A stretch of DNA of 64,000 nt from Cyclobacteriaceae bacterium (GTDB taxonomy: Bacteria; Bacteroidota; Bacteroidia; Cytophagales; Cyclobacteriaceae): contig JANQEU010000104.1 in NCBI GenBank assembly GCA_028278225.1, positions 62,001 through 126,000 of the forward strand, in the 5' to 3' direction. A program made the translations under genes and the position numbers. Under the pieces are notes generated by a model. That model saw only the letters and a list, made by a program, of their open reading frames with translations, was not told the DNA's origin and did not search any database. Shown here one piece after another: positions 9,116-18,947 of the stretch; within the stretch, counting starts at the first letter, position 1, and every line of letters begins with the position of its first letter.

Positions 9116-11476
9116 ATGTTTAAGTCACAGCTCAAAGCCGCCATCAGATCAATTCTGAATCAGAAGTATTATTCAGTTATAAATATCCTGGGCCTTGCAA
9201 TCGGATTGACCGCGTTTACCCTGATTGCCCTGTTTGTTCGTCATGAACTGAGTTTTGACAGGTACAACGAGGATGCTGAAAGCATATATCGCATTGTGAG
9301 AGATGAATACACCTGCTCTCCTCCCCCAATGGCGCCAACCCTCAAAGCCAAAATTCCGGAAATTCAGTTTGCTTCAAGGTTCATATTGAGTAACAATATT
9401 TTAATAGGTGTCGGGGATAGGTATTTCACGGAAGATGAATATTTCTGGACTGATAATGAATTCTTTGACATCTTTTCATTCGACTTCATCCGGGGAGATA
9501 TCAATACGGTTTTGAACAATCCGACTGATATTGTTATCTCCGAAAGTGTCGCCATGAAGTATTTTGGCAATACTGACCCGATGGGAGCTTTGATCACCCT
9601 TTCGCGTGAGCACAATTACAGCGTGGCCGGAGTATTCAAAGATCTCCCGGCAAATTCCCACTTTCATTTTGATATAGTCCTGCCAATAGAAAGGTTCTTT
9701 CAGATCACAAACAATGACCCGGAAAGCTGGAGTGGTAACTATACTTACTCCTATGTGAAACTTCACCGGCAGGCTGATGTTGCAGCCGTCAACGGGAAGC
9801 TTGTGGATATGGAGAAGGAACTCGTAGGCTGGACACCGGAATCCGGACCATACGAACAGTATTTCCACTTTCAACCTATTACCGAAATTCATCTCCATTC
9901 TCACCGGCAGCAGGAGGTACAGGTAAATGGTGATATTACTAACGTATACATTTTTTCGTCAATAGGGCTGCTCATATTGATTATTGCGGGGATAAACTAT
10001 GTTAACCTTACCACAGCCATGGCCGGTAAAAGATATAAAGAAGTTGGCTTGCGAAAAGCCATGGGAGCAACGAGGTCCCATTTAGTCCAGCAGTTTCTTA
10101 TTGAATCCGTTATTGTTTCTCTTTTTTCCACTGTGATTGCCGCCGTGCTTGTTATCTATTCGCAGGATTACTTTGCCAGCCTTATGGAAAGAGAAATATC
10201 GATCGATATAACCGATATCCCCTTTTTGCTACCGGCCTTGCTGCTACTGGCTATAGTTGTTGGTTTAACAGCAGGGTTGATACCATCAAGGTCCGTATCC
10301 GGGATCAATGTTGTTTCGATAATAAGGGGATTATCCAAAGCCGGAAGTGGGAGTAAAAGAATGCGCAATGCATTGGTTGTTTTTCAATTCACAATAGCCA
10401 TAGTTCTGATCGTTTTGGCAATTAATGTTCAGCGGCAGTTGTCATTCATGATTGCGAAGGACCCCGGCTACGAAAAGGAACAGATAGTCACTTTAAGGCT
10501 CTTTGACAGATCCATTGGAAGAAATATCCAGTCGATCAAGGATGAACTGATTACTGACAGGAATATTACCGGCATATCTACATCTCTCAATCTGCCTCAC
10601 GAGATAACGGGGTTCAGACGCCCTGAATGGTTTTGTAATGATCCGGCAGACTGCACACCCATTTCGTATAATACGATTGATTATGGCTTTGTTGAACTTT
10701 ATGATATTGAGTTGTTGGAAGGACGGAATTTCTCAAAAGATTACCCTTCAGATGCCTCAGGAGCCTTTATCATAAACGAGAAGGCAGCTAAAACAGCCGG
10801 ATGGGACGCTCCCGTAGGTATGGAGATAAGTCACTATGATGGCACAAAAGGAAAGATCGTCGGAGTGGTCAAGGACTTTCATTTTCAGTCAATGCACTCC
10901 GATATTGCTCCCTTATACCTCCTGCTGGATGAGCGTGTGTATTCTTACATGTCCATCAAAATATCCGGAGATGATCTAACGGGTACATTGGAAAGGATTC
11001 AAAGTGTTTTCAATGATTTTTCTCCGAATGCACCCGTCCACTTCACTTTCTTCGACGAAGCATTTGAGCTGGCCTACAATTCCGAAAAAAGGCTCGGCTC
11101 AATATTCACTTCCTTTTCGGTGCTGGCAATTCTTCTGGGATGTTTGGGTTTATATGGCATGTCTACCTTTATAATAAGTCAAAGAATAAAAGAGATTGGG
11201 GTTCGAAAAGTTCTGGGCGCAACCAACTCGGGTATCTCGGTACTCCTTGGGCTCAATTTCCTGAAACCAGTCATTTTCGCCAATATTATTGCCTGGCCTC
11301 TGGCATATATTACACTCAGCACGTGGTTGGAAAGCTTCGTTTACAGAACAAACATTACGGTATGGTCTTTTCTTCTCGCCGCAGTGATAGTACTGATTGT
11401 TACACTATCAACCATAGGACTGCACAGTCGAAAGATAGCGCGACAGACACCTTCCGTTAGCTTGAGATACGAATGA
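9116..11476 (+). CDS. ABC transporter permease, MacB/FtsX type
   Basis: 786 residues. It has the duplicated MacB-type permease layout: TM1 near residues 20-42, a periplasmic MacB_PCD-like domain to about 275, an FtsX core of three TMs between 278 and 395, then a TM near 420, a second periplasmic domain, and three C-terminal TMs. Both FtsX halves show the characteristic KEVGLRKAMGA and KEIGVRKVLGA segments that contact the ATPase. Bacteroidota carry many such permeases, usually implicated in export of small molecules, peptides or lipoproteins or in mechanotransmission. No ATPase gene is adjacent on either side, so the partner must be encoded elsewhere. A hairpin lies directly on the stop codon. 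Confidence 0.92.
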   Translation: MFKSQLKAAIRSILNQKYYSVINILGLAIGLTAFTLIALFVRHELSFDRYNEDAESIYRIVRDEYTCSPPPMAPTLKAKIPEIQFASRFILSNNILIGVGDRYFTEDEYFWTDNEFFDIFSFDFIRGDINTVLNNPTDIVISESVAMKYFGNTDPMGALITLSREHNYSVAGVFKDLPANSHFHFDIVLPIERFFQITNNDPESWSGNYTYSYVKLHRQADVAAVNGKLVDMEKELVGWTPESGPYEQYFHFQPITEIHLHSHRQQEVQVNGDITNVYIFSSIGLLILIIAGINYVNLTTAMAGKRYKEVGLRKAMGATRSHLVQQFLIESVIVSLFSTVIAAVLVIYSQDYFASLMEREISIDITDIPFLLPALLLLAIVVGLTAGLIPSRSVSGINVVSIIRGLSKAGSGSKRMRNALVVFQFTIAIVLIVLAINVQRQLSFMIAKDPGYEKEQIVTLRLFDRSIGRNIQSIKDELITDRNITGISTSLNLPHEITGFRRPEWFCNDPADCTPISYNTIDYGFVELYDIELLEGRNFSKDYPSDASGAFIINEKAAKTAGWDAPVGMEISHYDGTKGKIVGVVKDFHFQSMHSDIAPLYLLLDERVYSYMSIKISGDDLTGTLERIQSVFNDFSPNAPVHFTFFDEAFELAYNSEKRLGSIFTSFSVLAILLGCLGLYGMSTFIISQRIKEIGVRKVLGATNSGISVLLGLNFLKPVIFANIIAWPLAYITLSTWLESFVYRTNITVWSFLLAAVIVLIVTLSTIGLHSRKIARQTPSVSLRYE

Positions 11477-11497
11477 CACCCTGGATCTTTAGGGTGT
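11476..11497 (+). terminator. Hairpin at the end of the permease gene
   Basis: ACACCCT (11476-11482) and AGGGTGT (11491-11497) form a perfect 7-bp stem with an 8-nt loop, starting on the last base of the stop codon. No T run follows directly, so it may be a mRNA-stabilising or Rho-assisted end rather than an intrinsic terminator. Confidence 0.5.
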
Positions 11498-11669
11498 AAT
11501 GTTGGAAAAAAACTGATGGGTGACAGGTTACTTTGCATCCTGAAATTGTAACTCCAGCGTTACAGAATTAATGATCAACTGTCGGTGTGCTTGTCAATTT
11601 TTCAGTTACCGGACCAGAAAGTAATATTCACTGGCTCCAACAATTAAATTAACGTCAGGTCGACATAGC

Positions 11670-11800
11670 AACCTCAAAAAAACAGTCATATCGAATAAAA
11701 TGAGATATCTTTTCACTTTCATAAGTTTGAATCATTATTTCAAGCATATTATGATCTGGAAAGATTTCTCCTTTGTCGAAAAGACTGTTTTTTGAGGTTT
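11670..11800. repeat. Inverted repeat with 95-bp spacer, one base from perfect
   Basis: The left arm is AACCTCAAAAAAACAGTC (11670-11687). The right arm is GACTGTTTTTTGAGGTTT (11783-11800), which is complementary except for one fewer T and the end position. No target-site duplication or transposase is visible. Confidence 0.6.
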
Positions 11801-11813
11801 GGGATACAAACCT
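11795..11813. repeat. Hairpin overlapping the right arm of the long inverted repeat
   Basis: AGGTTTG (11795-11801) pairs with CAAACCT (11807-11813) around the loop GGATA. The 5' side of this stem is the same sequence that forms the right arm of the long inverted repeat, so the two structures exclude each other. Confidence 0.5.
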
Positions 11814-12057
11814 TGTATTCTTTAACCCGAACTCACGCTAAATTATCAACAGTTTTTCAGTTCCCGGAAATGGTGCAGATAATGCAGAAAAATTCTCCAA
11901 TTGGCATGCACATATGCTTACTATTATCCTTTTTCAATAATGTATAGGATTTATTCAAGATAATTCCCGATCAGCGCCAAAAACTCCCCACCACCCCGGG
12001 ATATTTTAGGACAAGGAACATGTATCCTAATTTAAATTTTAAATCAACATTACTGCT

Positions 12058-12150
12058 ATGAAAGAATTGAAACAATTCCTGATCAAATCTTACTGGTACA
12101 TTGCTGTTTTGGGTTTAGCTATTTTCAATTACTTTACCCCGCTGGTATAA
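12058..12150 (+). CDS. Possible 30-residue small membrane protein
   Basis: An ATG-to-TAA frame encoding 30 residues: a basic N-terminus (MKELKQFLIKSYW) followed by a hydrophobic run YIAVLGLAIFNYF and a short tail TPLV. That is the layout of single-TM small proteins with the N-terminus inside. It lies alone in a gene-poor stretch and is followed by non-coding sequence before the convergent gene at 12288. There is no Shine-Dalgarno sequence, but that is normal in this phylum. No homologue is known to me; chance occurrence of a frame this short is quite possible. Confidence 0.35.
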   Translation: MKELKQFLIKSYWYIAVLGLAIFNYFTPLV

Positions 12151-12287
12151 AGCACTGCCCATAAAATTTTCCTCGCGGATTACCGCTTCAACTTCGAAGA
12201 TTACCGATCTCCAGGAAAGTGTAACCTGAGGGTTTCATTCCTTCACATGCTCTCACAGTGGTACCCCCTGCCTCTATGGAGGAGTCT

Positions 12288-13097
12288 TTAAGGTCTGCTA
12301 TCTTCATCCAGCAGTTTCATGGCTGCCAGGTAAGCGCAATGATCAGACGCAATAGAATCACAGATTACCCTTGTATACAATACTTCCCACATATTTTTAG
12401 GGTAAAACATCACATAGTCAATCTTTTTGGAAGGATCATTTGAAGGGAAAGTGGGGTCAGGGTCTTTTTTATCATAAGTCGCAGACCACATTTCCTCCAG
12501 GATATTTATGGGATCACTGCCGGGCGTAGCGTTCAGGTCACCCGCCAAAATGGTTGGATATTTATTTGTAGAGAATACTTCGTTTATTCTTTTCGCCTGG
12601 GCTATCCTGTCCTTTTCATTTCGTAGATGATCCAGATGGGTTCCCACAAATGAAATGGTATCTCCCGACGAAATGGTGGTAGTCATTTCCAGGGCCGCTC
12701 TCGGTTCATTGCCTGGTGTAAAGGGCAATGCAACATTCCTGGTTTGAATGAAACTGAACTTTGATAAAATACCTTCACCATATTCCCCTCCATCATAATC
12801 CATTGCCTTGCCAAAAAGAGGTGCCATTTTGGTCCTCCATCCCAACTCCGTCGCCAGATCATAATTTCGGGCACGCTTCGTTTTGAAATCCACCTCCTGT
12901 AGTGCTACAAAGTCAGGGTCAGCTTCTTTTATTACCCTGGCGATCACCTCCAGGTCAAAATCACCCTTTATAGTTGCGCCATGAAAAATATTGAAGGACA
13001 ATACTTTAATAATCTTACTGCTGTCAACCTGGGTCTGGGAAAATGCTGAATAACCGGACCATAAAATAGCTAGTATTAAAGTGATTCTGATTTTCAT
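12288..13097 (-). CDS. Secreted endonuclease/exonuclease/phosphatase family protein
   Basis: 269 residues from the ATG at 13095-13097, which immediately precedes a clear signal peptide (MKIRITLILAILWSGYSAFSQ); a longer frame exists upstream but adds only a basic non-signal extension. The family motifs are all visible: SFNIFHG (metal-site Asn), ALQEVD (Glu), GTHLDH (His), AGDLNATP (Asp/Asn), KKIDYV (Asp) and SDHCAY (catalytic Asp-His). The fold hydrolyses phosphodiester or phosphomonoester bonds; substrates in this family include nucleic acids, sphingomyelin and inositol phosphates. It lies 37 bp downstream of a Na+/phosphate symporter gene on the same strand, which suggests that it releases phosphate or phosphate esters outside the inner membrane for uptake. 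Confidence 0.9.
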   Translation of the reverse strand: MKIRITLILAILWSGYSAFSQTQVDSSKIIKVLSFNIFHGATIKGDFDLEVIARVIKEADPDFVALQEVDFKTKRARNYDLATELGWRTKMAPLFGKAMDYDGGEYGEGILSKFSFIQTRNVALPFTPGNEPRAALEMTTTISSGDTISFVGTHLDHLRNEKDRIAQAKRINEVFSTNKYPTILAGDLNATPGSDPINILEEMWSATYDKKDPDPTFPSNDPSKKIDYVMFYPKNMWEVLYTRVICDSIASDHCAYLAAMKLLDEDSRP

Positions 13098-13134
13098 ATT
13101 AAACTGGAGATTATGGTGGGCAACATGTGGTGAT

Positions 13135-15003
13135 CTATTGGCCTTCCGGATGCTCATCTTTGACCGTGACCTCCTCTTCCGTATCACTTATAGTCGAAAG
13201 GAAATCAGCCTTCGTATACAATAATTTAGTAGCGGTTATCAGGTTTTTGATAATCCCTTTGACGATGGCATTGTCATTCATCATGGATGAAGCCATTTCG
13301 CTTGTGATCAATTTCTCACGCAGCAGTCTGTCAAGTGTGGCATTGAATTCGTCATCATCCGGCTGCAGTTTACTTTCACTCTTGGCAAGCAGGGACTCCT
13401 GTTCCTTTCGCATGACAATTATTTGTTCATCAATATCTTTTTCCGGATCAGGCTGTAACGATTGAATGTTGACCATCGTCCGGACCATTTTAGATAATCG
13501 CCTCCTGAAATTGTTGTACTCTTTTTTCATCAGTTCATTATCCGATTTCAGGAACTTTGACATGTTTGGCTGAAGATCCTTCAGGTCTTTTACTACTTCC
13601 ACAAAATATTGGTTGGCATCTTTAATGTTATGTATGGCATTGATGTCCTTGGCCGTCAGATCCAGTTGCTGCGCCAGGGTGGCAAATTCAATTATTTTGC
13701 TGTAGATGGTTTTGATCTTGAGGTAGTAAACTTCGTCTATGTTGATATTGATGATCTTGTTTGATTTTTTGATCACTTTTCTCAACTGGGTTTTAGATAG
13801 TATATCCGTACGGTGCAGGCTAAGCGTGTGCAAAATAAGCGCGTAGGTATTACCGAACAGGTGCATTGTTTCCTTGTAAAGCGCCCCGATAGCAGATTGC
13901 GGATATGCCAGGGAAGAGTCATTCAAATACAGGGGCCGGTCCACATCCTTGACGTCCAGGTCTTTCACATACCTGTTCAGCCATTTCGCCAGCGGTTTCA
14001 CGGCAGGATACATTACGATTATCCCAACCAGGTTGAAAATGGTATGAAATGTAGCCAGTTTCAATGTGAAGTCATTTTGACCTATGCCCAATACACCGGC
14101 CGTTACTTCCACAAGCCAGCTTATCTGATTGATGAATACAAGCGCAATAATGCCCGTTACGAGGTTGAAAACCAGATGTGCCATTGCCAGCCGCTTACCT
14201 GCAGCATTCGAGGCTGTTGCTCCAAGTATGGCGGTTATGGTTGTTCCAATGTTTGCACCAATAGCCAGTGCCAGCGCATTGAAATAGGTGATCTGAGATG
14301 TCATCAGTGCAGTAAGAATGATCGCCATTGTCGCACTACTTGATTGCAGAATAACAGTAGCGAGAACACCCAAGCCTGTAAAGGTTATCAATCCCAGTAA
14401 TCCTTCTATCGCGTATTGACTGAGATCCAATGTGTCCTTAAATGCATCAAATCCCTCTTTCATGTAGTGGATACCCAAAAACAGGAACCCCATACCTGCC
14501 AGGATATTTCCAATACCCTTAAGGCTCTGACTCTTTTGAAATGTCAGGATAATGCCAAAAACCAGCATCGGCATTGCTAAAGCGGATATCTTAAGCTTCA
14601 AACCGAAAACAGCGACAAGCCATGAGGTGGCCGTAGTACCGATATTGGCACCGAAAATAATCCCTATTCCTGCTATCAGATCCAGGAGGCCGGCACTGAT
14701 AAATGAGATGGCAATGACCGAAATCAGTGAGCTCGATTGTAAGACAGCAGTAGAAGCCGCCCCCAGCATAAGGCTTTTGTAAAATTTATTGGTGATCTTA
14801 TGCAGCATTTTGCGGAGCGGACCTTCGGCAAAAGTTTGAAACCCGTTTTCCAGGCTGATCATGCCAAACAACAAAATGGCCACTCCCGATCCGATCTCCT
14901 TGAAGCTGGGGCTATACCACAGCATGAGACTGATGAGGATCAGTATGATAGGAAGGAAAAGTTTCCTGATAGTGAAGCCTCTGCGGGGGAAAGATAATTT
15001 CAT
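13135..15003 (-). CDS. Na+/phosphate cotransporter with PhoU-like C-terminal domain
   Basis: 622 residues. The membrane part (residues about 15-335) shows the two inverted Na/Pi repeats, each with a QSSS motif (AVLQSSS and VILQSSS) and a GANIGTT motif, which are the hallmark of NptA/SLC34-type Na+-phosphate symporters. The C-terminal 270 residues are helical and charged and resemble PhoU-like domains often fused in this family. The reaction is Na+-driven phosphate transport at the inner membrane; some members export phosphate. The gene precedes the phosphatase-family gene at 12288-13097 and probably forms an operon with it. I see no recognisable Pho box upstream. Confidence 0.93.
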   Translation of the reverse strand: MKLSFPRRGFTIRKLFLPIILILISLMLWYSPSFKEIGSGVAILLFGMISLENGFQTFAEGPLRKMLHKITNKFYKSLMLGAASTAVLQSSSLISVIAISFISAGLLDLIAGIGIIFGANIGTTATSWLVAVFGLKLKISALAMPMLVFGIILTFQKSQSLKGIGNILAGMGFLFLGIHYMKEGFDAFKDTLDLSQYAIEGLLGLITFTGLGVLATVILQSSSATMAIILTALMTSQITYFNALALAIGANIGTTITAILGATASNAAGKRLAMAHLVFNLVTGIIALVFINQISWLVEVTAGVLGIGQNDFTLKLATFHTIFNLVGIIVMYPAVKPLAKWLNRYVKDLDVKDVDRPLYLNDSSLAYPQSAIGALYKETMHLFGNTYALILHTLSLHRTDILSKTQLRKVIKKSNKIININIDEVYYLKIKTIYSKIIEFATLAQQLDLTAKDINAIHNIKDANQYFVEVVKDLKDLQPNMSKFLKSDNELMKKEYNNFRRRLSKMVRTMVNIQSLQPDPEKDIDEQIIVMRKEQESLLAKSESKLQPDDDEFNATLDRLLREKLITSEMASSMMNDNAIVKGIIKNLITATKLLYTKADFLSTISDTEEEVTVKDEHPEGQ

Positions 15004-15224
15004 AACTAATTACCAGTTGTTATTAATAACTCAATCAATTAATTACAATATTGGAACAGATGAGTCTGATCAGAAGTTACAAAATTTCCAAATTGATTAG
15101 GGTAAAAAACCACATGATTTTTATCCATAGACCTGATCCTCAGTTAAATATTAACCTAAATATCATGGTGACACCGGCCGGTCTTATTCCGGAGCCGAGT
15201 GACATTCCAAAGGATCAATCTTGT

Positions 15225-18200
15225 TTACTTTGTTTCGCTGTCGTCCAAAGTTTCTTTCAAACCGGTTTCCATCAACATCCTCACCATGTTTGTCAAAGTC
15301 CTTGCAGCAATGGGATCGGTGATTCCTGAGTTCAGTTCCAGTTCGCTGCTGATGATTACGCCGCTGCCAACCTTGAATTGTACCAAAGGGGTTCCTCCGA
15401 ACTCTTTGAGTTGTTTTTCCTTATCTCCAAGGTAACTGTGCACTTTCAGAAACGTTGCCAGTTGTAGCGCATTAGCGGAACCAGCCAGTCGATAAGATCT
15501 TCTGCAAACCGTGGGATACTTCTCCCGATGCGGTTGCCACCAACTCAACTCCATCGGTCCGATATCATCGAACACCGGGGATTCCGGGATGTGCATGTTG
15601 GCGATACGGCCCGATTCCTCCAAAATAGATTCTACCGCTTCCGGTAAAATTGTCTGAAGATGTTTTCCGGGATGAATCAAAAGGACCTTGCCGCCATTTT
15701 TAGCATGACTCAGCACATTTTCCAGGTTGTCCGGGGTTTCTTCCAGTGAATCCAAATTAGCAACGATGAGTATGTCCGACTCCGGGGATCCCAGGTTCCG
15801 TATCTCCGAAGATTGAACTCGCAGTTGACCCAGTACCCTTTTGGTAGCACCTGCAGGATCGTACAGACTGATCTTTTTCGCAGCATTCAGACCAGCTACC
15901 ACCCAATCGGGTCTGCACAGGAGTACTTCATAATCGTTTTCAGCGATCAATTCTCCGTTCATCCATAGGCTAAATCTCAATTCACAGTTGATCTTCGGTC
16001 CGGGCAGGACGTCAGGCAATTCAATGGGCACACGTCGCCAAACCCTGCCGTAGTGAGGTACTTCATCAGTTTTGACCTTTCCGCTTGTCAGTTGATCCCC
16101 CTGGTTAGTGACCTCCCACCTTAATTCTCCTGCGGGCAGACGTTCGCCATTCTCCAGATCATTCACTATGCAAACTCTCGGGTTCAATGACGAACCACTG
16201 TAAAAATTTCTACCTAAAAGTTCAGCACTTATCAAAACAGGCGCCAATGCCTTTTTCATACTTTCCACCACCGGGTATGGTGCTATGCTTCCGGCATCCA
16301 AAACATTGCGAAACCAGCAAATATTTGCAAAGTGCAGAATGCCGGCTCCTTCCGGGCTTGTCCGCCGTAATGTTTCCCCTATTTCCTTTGTGAGAAAGGC
16401 ATTCCGCTCCAGGTAAAAGGAAGGGTCATGATCCTCATATGCCCAATCCCCTACCCACGCCTGGGGTACATAGTGTTCAAAAATATATTTTCTGGTGGGG
16501 TGACCACTATCGTTATTCGGATATCCTGAAGACAACTCCTGTGTAATAAACGGTCGATCCGCCGTTGCTCCTGTAGACAGATACAACTCCTTCGTCCATA
16601 TGCCGTCATAGAGATCAAACTGGTCCGGATTGTACCAGCCAAAATAGCTATTATGACTGTCATCAAAATCGCCATCATCAATACCCGCGGGCTTCAATAC
16701 ATTTTCGTAATCCGGAGTATGACGAATGTACCCGGAAGTCGGACAAATGGGTCTTGTAGGATCCAGTTCTCTGATTGCCTTGATGATATCTGAGAATACA
16801 CGCCACTTTTCCATTCGCTGGTCATCCTTCACATAGTAGTTGGTAAAATAACTTTCATTGCTGACGGTCCAGGCCAGAATGGAAGGATCATTTCTGTATT
16901 TTTTTACCATTGCCAATGTTTCTCTCTTCCAAAGCTCCAGCAGATCCCGGGAAGGCATGCCTGAACCAAGCATGACCCATGGCCAGTTACCCTCAACGCT
17001 GATGCCGACACCTTGCCTGTTAGCAGCAGTAGCCCATGTCTCGGTGATGGGCGCCCCATGCGTACGCGTTACCATTTGGTTGTTGTCATGCATCAATCTG
17101 AAAAAGCTATTGGCAAGTTTCTCATTGTTTGGCGCCAGGCCGATGGGTGGGTGATTGGCCCCGCGTAACCAGTATGGCTTGCCATTCAGATAAAATTTGT
17201 TGCCGATGGTCTCAAATGTGCGGAAGCCTATCTCCCTGGAAAATTGATCGATGAGCACCTCTCCGCGGAACAGAGATATTGTCAGGTCATAGAGATTTGG
17301 GTATTCGGGAGACCATAGCCTGGGTTGAACAGTGCCCGTTGACAGGGTTATTGTCCTGACCTCTCCGGCAGACAACACCAGGGACTTTTCCGGAAAGTTG
17401 AAAAAGGAATTTCCACCATCAATATCACTTATTTCCACTTCCAGACGCATACTTTGATCTCCTTCGTCCTGATTGTTCAGCGTGATGTCAATGTCAGCCC
17501 CGTCCGTTCCGGTTTTCACAAAAACATCGTCAATAAATGTTTTCTGTGATATGATGAGTTTTACAGGCTGCCAGATTCCTCCCTCGTCCTTGTCAAACAT
17601 CCCCCGCGGCAATGAGTTGAGCATGTCATTGGTCACTTCTACTGTGATGGCAACCTCGGCAACTTCATCGGCATCGGCGCTCTTTTCAGCTATCTCGTTG
17701 TTTACTTTTACCACCACCAGGTTTTCACCTTCATCAATGTAGCTACTGATGTCCATGGCGAAATCTTCGAACATTCCAAGATGCCGGCCGACATGCCGAC
17801 CATTTATCCAGACCTCGGCTACCTTGGCGACAGCGTCAAAGTGTAAACGGACCAATCTGTTCTTTATCCCCGCGGGGAACACTAACCAATGTCTGTAATA
17901 GGCGCCCTTCACTTTCTCATATTCAAAAGTGAAGTCTTCACATCGTGCGATCTCCTTTTGCCAGTAATTATCGGAAACACCACTCCCCGGATGAGGAAGT
18001 TTACTGTCCCCAAGGTGCAACCAGTTAGTCACCGGATTCCAGAAGGCCGGTACCTTCATAACATGCCAGTCATCATCCGGCTTTTCTTTGTTAACGGCAT
18101 CTTCCGGATTGGTTACGAGATCTTCAGGCATAAACAACCAGTCTCCATTCAGGCTGATCTCCATCTTATTGTCAAACAGTTCGGGGATTACTTTTCTGCT

Positions 18201-18878
18201 GTAACTGCGTCGTTGGGCCAGCCTCCTGGATTCCCGGTCCCTATCGGAAATGACTGGCGCATACGGTACGGAATCAGCAAGATAGATAGCCGCTTCAGCA
18301 TCATTTATCTCTTTTATTTCGAGGTCTTTATAACTTGTTCTCAGCCATCCCCCGCCCAGTACGATACTCCCCCGTCGAAGCTCTTGGTCATCTTTTACAG
18401 CAATTCTTGGTCTTGACTCATCATTAAGATAAACACGGATATTCCCATCTGAAAAGGCTACCTTAAACCTGTACCACTCTCCCGGCTGCGGGTGAAAGTC
18501 CAAAGGTTCCAGGGCAAGCATATCATTTCCTGTTTCCGCATACCTGCATAAATAAATATCGTTATTAATGCCTCCTCTCAGACCAAGTGCATACCGGTTA
18601 TCCCGGTTGGTAAATGAGAATCCCGACCATATCTGGACCTGTGTACCCTCAATAGCTTTAGCAGTGAACTTTAACTCCCATGAGTCACTTTTCACGGGAT
18701 CTTTAAATGCTATGAAACAATCCTTTAAGCTGGTAATATTTCTTTGCCAATCCACCTCACCACGGCCTGCTACTTGCCATTCCCCGGTTATGAAGGGTTT
18801 TGTTGTTTGATTGAAGCCACAATCAAAAAGAAGTACTCCTGAAATAATGAACAGAAGGTTTTTAAGGAAAGAAGTCAT
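15225..18878 (-). CDS. Modular GH2-family glycoside hydrolase, probable lipoprotein
   Basis: 1217 residues from the ATG at 18876-18878, which starts a signal peptide ending LLFDC (an atypical lipobox); a frame 15 codons longer is less likely. Counting from the longer frame, residues 45-205 resemble a concanavalin/LamG-like (DUF1080-type) domain. Residues 255-460 form the GH2 sugar-binding domain and 460-570 the Ig-like domain. The TIM barrel follows, with the general acid/base in WTVSNES (Glu690) and the likely nucleophile in FITQELSSG (Glu796). The C-terminal 250 residues include a Rossmann/GATase-like segment seen in some large galactosidases. GH2 enzymes cleave beta-galactosides, glucuronides or mannosides; the substrate cannot be read here. 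It is the last gene of the operon that starts at 21763. Confidence 0.9.
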   Translation of the reverse strand: MTSFLKNLLFIISGVLLFDCGFNQTTKPFITGEWQVAGRGEVDWQRNITSLKDCFIAFKDPVKSDSWELKFTAKAIEGTQVQIWSGFSFTNRDNRYALGLRGGINNDIYLCRYAETGNDMLALEPLDFHPQPGEWYRFKVAFSDGNIRVYLNDESRPRIAVKDDQELRRGSIVLGGGWLRTSYKDLEIKEINDAEAAIYLADSVPYAPVISDRDRESRRLAQRRSYSRKVIPELFDNKMEISLNGDWLFMPEDLVTNPEDAVNKEKPDDDWHVMKVPAFWNPVTNWLHLGDSKLPHPGSGVSDNYWQKEIARCEDFTFEYEKVKGAYYRHWLVFPAGIKNRLVRLHFDAVAKVAEVWINGRHVGRHLGMFEDFAMDISSYIDEGENLVVVKVNNEIAEKSADADEVAEVAITVEVTNDMLNSLPRGMFDKDEGGIWQPVKLIISQKTFIDDVFVKTGTDGADIDITLNNQDEGDQSMRLEVEISDIDGGNSFFNFPEKSLVLSAGEVRTITLSTGTVQPRLWSPEYPNLYDLTISLFRGEVLIDQFSREIGFRTFETIGNKFYLNGKPYWLRGANHPPIGLAPNNEKLANSFFRLMHDNNQMVTRTHGAPITETWATAANRQGVGISVEGNWPWVMLGSGMPSRDLLELWKRETLAMVKKYRNDPSILAWTVSNESYFTNYYVKDDQRMEKWRVFSDIIKAIRELDPTRPICPTSGYIRHTPDYENVLKPAGIDDGDFDDSHNSYFGWYNPDQFDLYDGIWTKELYLSTGATADRPFITQELSSGYPNNDSGHPTRKYIFEHYVPQAWVGDWAYEDHDPSFYLERNAFLTKEIGETLRRTSPEGAGILHFANICWFRNVLDAGSIAPYPVVESMKKALAPVLISAELLGRNFYSGSSLNPRVCIVNDLENGERLPAGELRWEVTNQGDQLTSGKVKTDEVPHYGRVWRRVPIELPDVLPGPKINCELRFSLWMNGELIAENDYEVLLCRPDWVVAGLNAAKKISLYDPAGATKRVLGQLRVQSSEIRNLGSPESDILIVANLDSLEETPDNLENVLSHAKNGGKVLLIHPGKHLQTILPEAVESILEESGRIANMHIPESPVFDDIGPMELSWWQPHREKYPTVCRRSYRLAGSANALQLATFLKVHSYLGDKEKQLKEFGGTPLVQFKVGSGVIISSELELNSGITDPIAARTLTNMVRMLMETGLKETLDDSETK

Positions 18879-18947
18879 TTGTAAAGTTTGAAATTCGAAA
18901 ATGAAAACACTAAAGCATAACAAAAGTCTGTGTTGCGGGGGCCTTTG

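Larger units (their letters stand above)
11498..12057. other. Gene-poor intergenic stretch with inverted repeats
   Basis: About 560 bp without a convincing gene. It holds the long inverted repeat at 11670-11800 and the overlapping hairpin at 11795-11813, described separately. Short frames inside have no recognisable content. The remainder is A/T-rich and could contain the promoter of the small ORF at 12058. Confidence 0.5.

Noticed and set aside
11700-11795. 31-codon plus-strand frame inside the long inverted repeat
   Set aside because: It has no recognisable content and lies between the arms of the repeat; a frame this short is expected by chance in A/T-rich DNA.
13813-14343. 176-residue frame on the plus strand opposite the Na/Pi symporter
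   Set aside because: It is a shadow frame opposite a strongly conserved gene with QSSS and GANIGTT motifs; it has many Cys/His/Gln residues and no family content.
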